From: Streptomyces griseoaurantiacus
GTDB lineage: Bacteria > Actinomycetota > Actinomycetes > Streptomycetales > Streptomycetaceae
Direction of reading: 5' to 3'
Length of the DNA stretch: 64,000 nucleotides
NCBI GenBank assembly: GCA_014656015.1
Contig: BNBP01000018.1
Coordinates: 1 to 64,000, forward strand
The notes under the pieces are model-generated. The model saw only the letters and a program-made list of their open reading frames with translations, was not told where the DNA came from and did no database searches. Positions 61,515 to 64,000 of this stretch are shown here, piece after piece (the stretch's first letter is position 1; every line of letters starts with the position of its first letter). The position numbers and the translations under genes were made by a program.

Positions 61515-62059
61515 GCCCCGCCGCACACCCCGCCGTCGGCATCGTCATGGGGTCGGACTCCGACTGGCCCGTCATGGAGGCCGCCGCCCAGGCCCTCGAC
61601 GAGTTCGAGATCGCCCACGAGGTCGACGTCGTCTCCGCGCACCGGATGCCGCGCGAGATGATCACCTACGGCGAGCAGGCCGCCGAGCGCGGACTGAAGG
61701 TGATCATCGCGGGCGCGGGCGGTGCCGCCCACCTGCCCGGCATGCTCGCCTCCGTCACCCCGCTGCCCGTCATCGGCGTGCCCGTGCCGCTGAAGTACCT
61801 GGACGGCATGGACAGCCTGCTCTCCATCGTGCAGATGCCGGCCGGGGTGCCCGTCGCCACCGTCTCCGTCGCCGGGGCGCGCAACGCCGGGCTGCTCGCG
61901 GCCCGCATCCTCGCCACCCACGACGAGGACCTGCGCACCCGCATGCGGGAGTTCCAGCAGGAGCTGAACGACCAGGCCACCGAGAAGGGCAAGCGGCTGC
62001 GCGCCAAGGTCCAGGGCGCGGGCGCCGGCTTCGGCTTCGGCCCGGGCGCGGGGAAGTGA
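61511..62059 (+). CDS. purE: N5-CAIR mutase
   Basis: A 182-residue class I PurE that moves the carboxylate of N5-CAIR to C4, making [21 protein letters not shown] is the hallmark N-terminus, [18 protein letters not shown] holds the conserved His, and [20 protein letters not shown] with [20 protein letters not shown] completes the active site. A Gly/Ala-rich C-terminal tail is typical of actinobacteria. ATG 61511 overlaps the purK stop. Confidence 0.95.
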   Translation: MSPAAHPAVGIVMGSDSDWPVMEAAAQALDEFEIAHEVDVVSAHRMPREMITYGEQAAERGLKVIIAGAGGAAHLPGMLASVTPLPVIGVPVPLKYLDGMDSLLSIVQMPAGVPVATVSVAGARNAGLLAARILATHDEDLRTRMREFQQELNDQATEKGKRLRAKVQGAGAGFGFGPGAGK

Positions 62060-62064
62060 CGGCG

Positions 62065-63258
62065 ATGACGACACCGGCCTCCGCCTCCCTGGACGCGGCC
62101 CGCGCGCTGCTGCGCGAGTTCCCCGTCGTCGACGGCCACAACGACCTGCCCTGGGCGCTGCGCGAGCAGGTCCGCTACGACCTCGACGCCCGCGACATCG
62201 CCGGCGACCGGCGCGCACAGCTGCACACCGACATCCCCCGGCTGCGGGCCGGCGGCGTCGGCGCCCAGTTCTGGTCGGTCTACGTGCGCTCCGACCTGCC
62301 CGGCGCGGTCACCGCGACGCTGGAGCAGATCGACTGCGTACGGCAGCTCCTCGACCGCCACCCCGAGGCGCTGCGCGCCGCGCACACCGCCGCCGACATG
62401 GAGGCGGCCCGCGCCGAGGGCCGGATCGCCTCGCTGATGGGCGCCGAGGGCGGCCACTCCATCGACAACTCGCTCGGCACCCTGCGGGGTCTGTACGCGC
62501 TCGGCGTGCGCTACATGACGCTCACCCACAACGACAACGTGGCCTGGGCCGACTCGGCCACGGACGAGCCGCGCGTCGGCGGGCTCTCGGCCTTCGGCCG
62601 CGAGGTCGTGCGCGAGATGAACCGGCTCGGGATGCTCGTGGACCTCTCCCACGTGGCCCCCGACACCATGCGGACCGCCCTGGACACCACCTCGGCGCCG
62701 GTGATCTTCTCGCACTCCTCCGCCCGCGCCGTCTGCGACCACCCGCGCAACATCCCCGACGACGTGCTGGAACGGCTGCCGGGCAACGGCGGCGTGGCGA
62801 TGGTGACCTTCGTCCCCAAGTTCGTCCTCCAGGCCGCCGTCGACTGGACGGCCGCCGCCGACGAGAACCTGCGGGCGCACGGCTTCCACCACCTGGAGAC
62901 GAACGACGAGGCGATGAAGGTGCACCACGCCTTCGAGGAGGCGCACCCGCGCCCGGTCGCCACGGCGGCCACGGTGGCCGACCACCTCGACCACATGCGC
63001 GAGGTCGCCGGCGTCGATCACCTCGGCATCGGCGGGGACTACGACGGCACGGCCTTCACCCCGGCCGGCCTCGACGACGTCTCGGGCTACCCGAACCTGA
63101 TCGCCGAACTGCTCGACCGGGGCTGGTCACGGGCCGACCTGGCCAAGCTGACCTGGCAGAACGCGGTCCGGGTGCTCGGCGCCGCCGAGGACGTGGCCCG
63201 CGCGGAGCAGGCCGCCCGGCCCCCGTCCAACGCCACGCTGGAGCAGCTCGACGGATGA
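62065..63258 (+). CDS. M19-family (renal-type) dipeptidase
   Basis: A 397-residue Zn dipeptidase. The metal His-x-Asp is in [18 protein letters not shown] (about residue 22). Other signatures are [20 protein letters not shown] with the bridging Glu, [32 protein letters not shown], and [13 protein letters not shown] near the C-terminus. Members cleave dipeptides, including D-amino-acid-containing ones. ATG 62065 is chosen with GGGGAAG eight bases upstream; GTG 62056 overlapping the purE stop is an alternative. Both keep it linked to purK-purE. Confidence 0.92.
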   Translation: MTTPASASLDAARALLREFPVVDGHNDLPWALREQVRYDLDARDIAGDRRAQLHTDIPRLRAGGVGAQFWSVYVRSDLPGAVTATLEQIDCVRQLLDRHPEALRAAHTAADMEAARAEGRIASLMGAEGGHSIDNSLGTLRGLYALGVRYMTLTHNDNVAWADSATDEPRVGGLSAFGREVVREMNRLGMLVDLSHVAPDTMRTALDTTSAPVIFSHSSARAVCDHPRNIPDDVLERLPGNGGVAMVTFVPKFVLQAAVDWTAAADENLRAHGFHHLETNDEAMKVHHAFEEAHPRPVATAATVADHLDHMREVAGVDHLGIGGDYDGTAFTPAGLDDVSGYPNLIAELLDRGWSRADLAKLTWQNAVRVLGAAEDVARAEQAARPPSNATLEQLDG

Positions 63259-63270
63259 GGGCGGGCGGGC

Positions 63271-63300
63271 GGCGGCCCTCGGACCGGCCCGAGGGCCGCC
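63271..63300. terminator. Hairpin terminator after the dipeptidase gene
   Basis: GGCGGCCCTCGG (63271-63282) pairs with CCGAGGGCCGCC (63289-63300) around a 6-nt loop, between convergent genes. Confidence 0.8.
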
Positions 63301-63382
63301 CGTCCGGATCATCCCGGCGTCGCGGGGGCCGGTCGGTCGAAGACGTATCGCCTCCCGGCCGGCCTGATCCGAACGCAAGACC

Positions 63383-63934
63383 CTAGTGCTCGTACCCCTC
63401 CGCCGCCCGCTTCTCCCGCAGCTCCAGGATGGCGCGGCGGCGGGCCAGCCGGTGCGTGCGGCGGATCTGCGCTTCCTGGTACCGGCGCCGATCCCGGTCG
63501 GTCTCCGGGAACACCGGCGGCACCGGACGCGGCCTGCCGTCGGCGTCCACGGCCGCGAACACCAGGTAGGCCGAGCCGACGTGGGTGGCGGGCGCCGACT
63601 CGTTCCAGCGCTCCGCGAGGACCCGCACGCCCACCTCCATGGAGCTGCGCCCGGTCCAGTTGACCTGCGCCTTCACATGGACGAGGTCGCCGACCCTGAC
63701 CGGCTCCAGGAACACCATCTCGTCCATGGACGCCGTCACGGCGGGCCCGCCGCAGTGCCGTCCGGCCACGGCGCCGGCCGCGTCGTCGACGAGCTTCATG
63801 ATCACCCCGCCGTGGACCGTGCCCAGAAGGTTCGTGTCGTTGTGGGTCATGATGTGGCTGAGCGTGGTGCGGGAGGCGGAGACGGGCTTCCCGGGAAGTC
63901 CCTCCGCGGTCGCCGGCGAGGCGTGGTCTGTCAT
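63383..63934 (-). CDS. Acyl-CoA thioesterase (hotdog fold, YciA/BACH-like)
   Basis: A 183-residue hotdog thioesterase that hydrolyses acyl-CoAs. THNDTNLLGTVHGGVIMKLV is the family core with conserved Asn/Asp and His-Gly-Gly. DEMVFLEPVRVGDLVHVKAQ and the strand NWTGRSSMEVGVRVLAE follow. A charged helical tail of about 35 residues ends the protein. ATG 63934 lies seven bases after TAGGGT on the minus strand, a good -10, so it is likely leaderless; GTG 63943 is an alternative. Confidence 0.9.
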   Translation of the reverse strand: MTDHASPATAEGLPGKPVSASRTTLSHIMTHNDTNLLGTVHGGVIMKLVDDAAGAVAGRHCGGPAVTASMDEMVFLEPVRVGDLVHVKAQVNWTGRSSMEVGVRVLAERWNESAPATHVGSAYLVFAAVDADGRPRPVPPVFPETDRDRRRYQEAQIRRTHRLARRRAILELREKRAAEGYEH

Positions 63935-64000
63935 GAACTCCACCCTATGCGGCGGTGCGGTCCGGAGACTTTGTGTCGGGTTCGCAACAGCGGCGGTCCA

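Overview
The window is about 72% GC chromosomal DNA with Streptomyces gene style: many GTG starts, 4-bp ATGA/GTGA overlaps and leaderless-looking starts. It carries a tRNA-Leu(UAA) gene of the bldA type, a Rex-like operator before a type II NADH dehydrogenase, a complete-looking hut block, and a sigma/anti-sigma/antagonist trio. From memory, the housekeeping gene order resembles one stretch of the S. coelicolor core chromosome (ndh, bldA, ABC exporter, cystathionine beta-synthase, hut, sigI, purK/purE); no search was run to confirm this.

Left arm (1-19.5 kb): the end of a DUF2382 stress protein, ndh, a short-chain dehydrogenase divergent from a MmyB-like regulator, bldA, a MacB/FtsX-type ABC exporter, a cyclopropane-synthase-family methyltransferase divergent from pobA, a Bax-inhibitor-1 protein, small conserved proteins, a thiolase, an SGNH hydrolase and cystathionine beta-synthase. 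Two tandem simple-repeat tracts (7-bp and 8-bp units) lie here.

Centre (19.9-40.7 kb): a biosynthetic gene cluster inserted between core genes with no visible mobility gene and no pathway regulator. Its six-gene minus-strand operon encodes an amidinotransferase, DpgA, DpgB, DpgC, an HpgT-like aminotransferase and a P450. This is the logic for a 3,5-dihydroxyphenylglycine carrying a guanidino group, as in pheganomycin and resorcinomycin. A plus-strand unit to its left encodes a LanB-like protein without an elimination domain, an MFS exporter and a PGM1-type ATP-grasp peptide ligase, with a 19-codon ORF overlapping the ligase start. A plus-strand unit to its right encodes an IPNS-like oxygenase, a divergent fold-type-II PLP-like protein, a Rossmann dehydrogenase-like protein, a GNAT/Fem-like transferase, a second ATP-grasp protein with permuted motif order, a TauD-like oxygenase and a methyltransferase lacking the usual O-methyltransferase His. 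I infer a guanidino-dihydroxyphenylglycine-capped small peptide or amide built by ATP-grasp ligases and possibly aminoacyl-tRNA-dependent enzymes. The exact product is not predictable from sequence alone.

Right arm (40.8-64 kb): an RpiR-family regulator whose upstream region shares a 10-bp motif with the hutU promoter; a Roadblock/LC7 operon with a DUF4388-like partner; a diaminopimelate-decarboxylase-like protein with a repetitive N-terminus; hutU, an M20 amidohydrolase, hutF and hutI for histidine degradation; a SigI-like sigma factor with its antagonist and anti-sigma factor; a POT peptide transporter; a two-component system; a GtrA protein; purK and purE; an M19 dipeptidase; and an acyl-CoA thioesterase.
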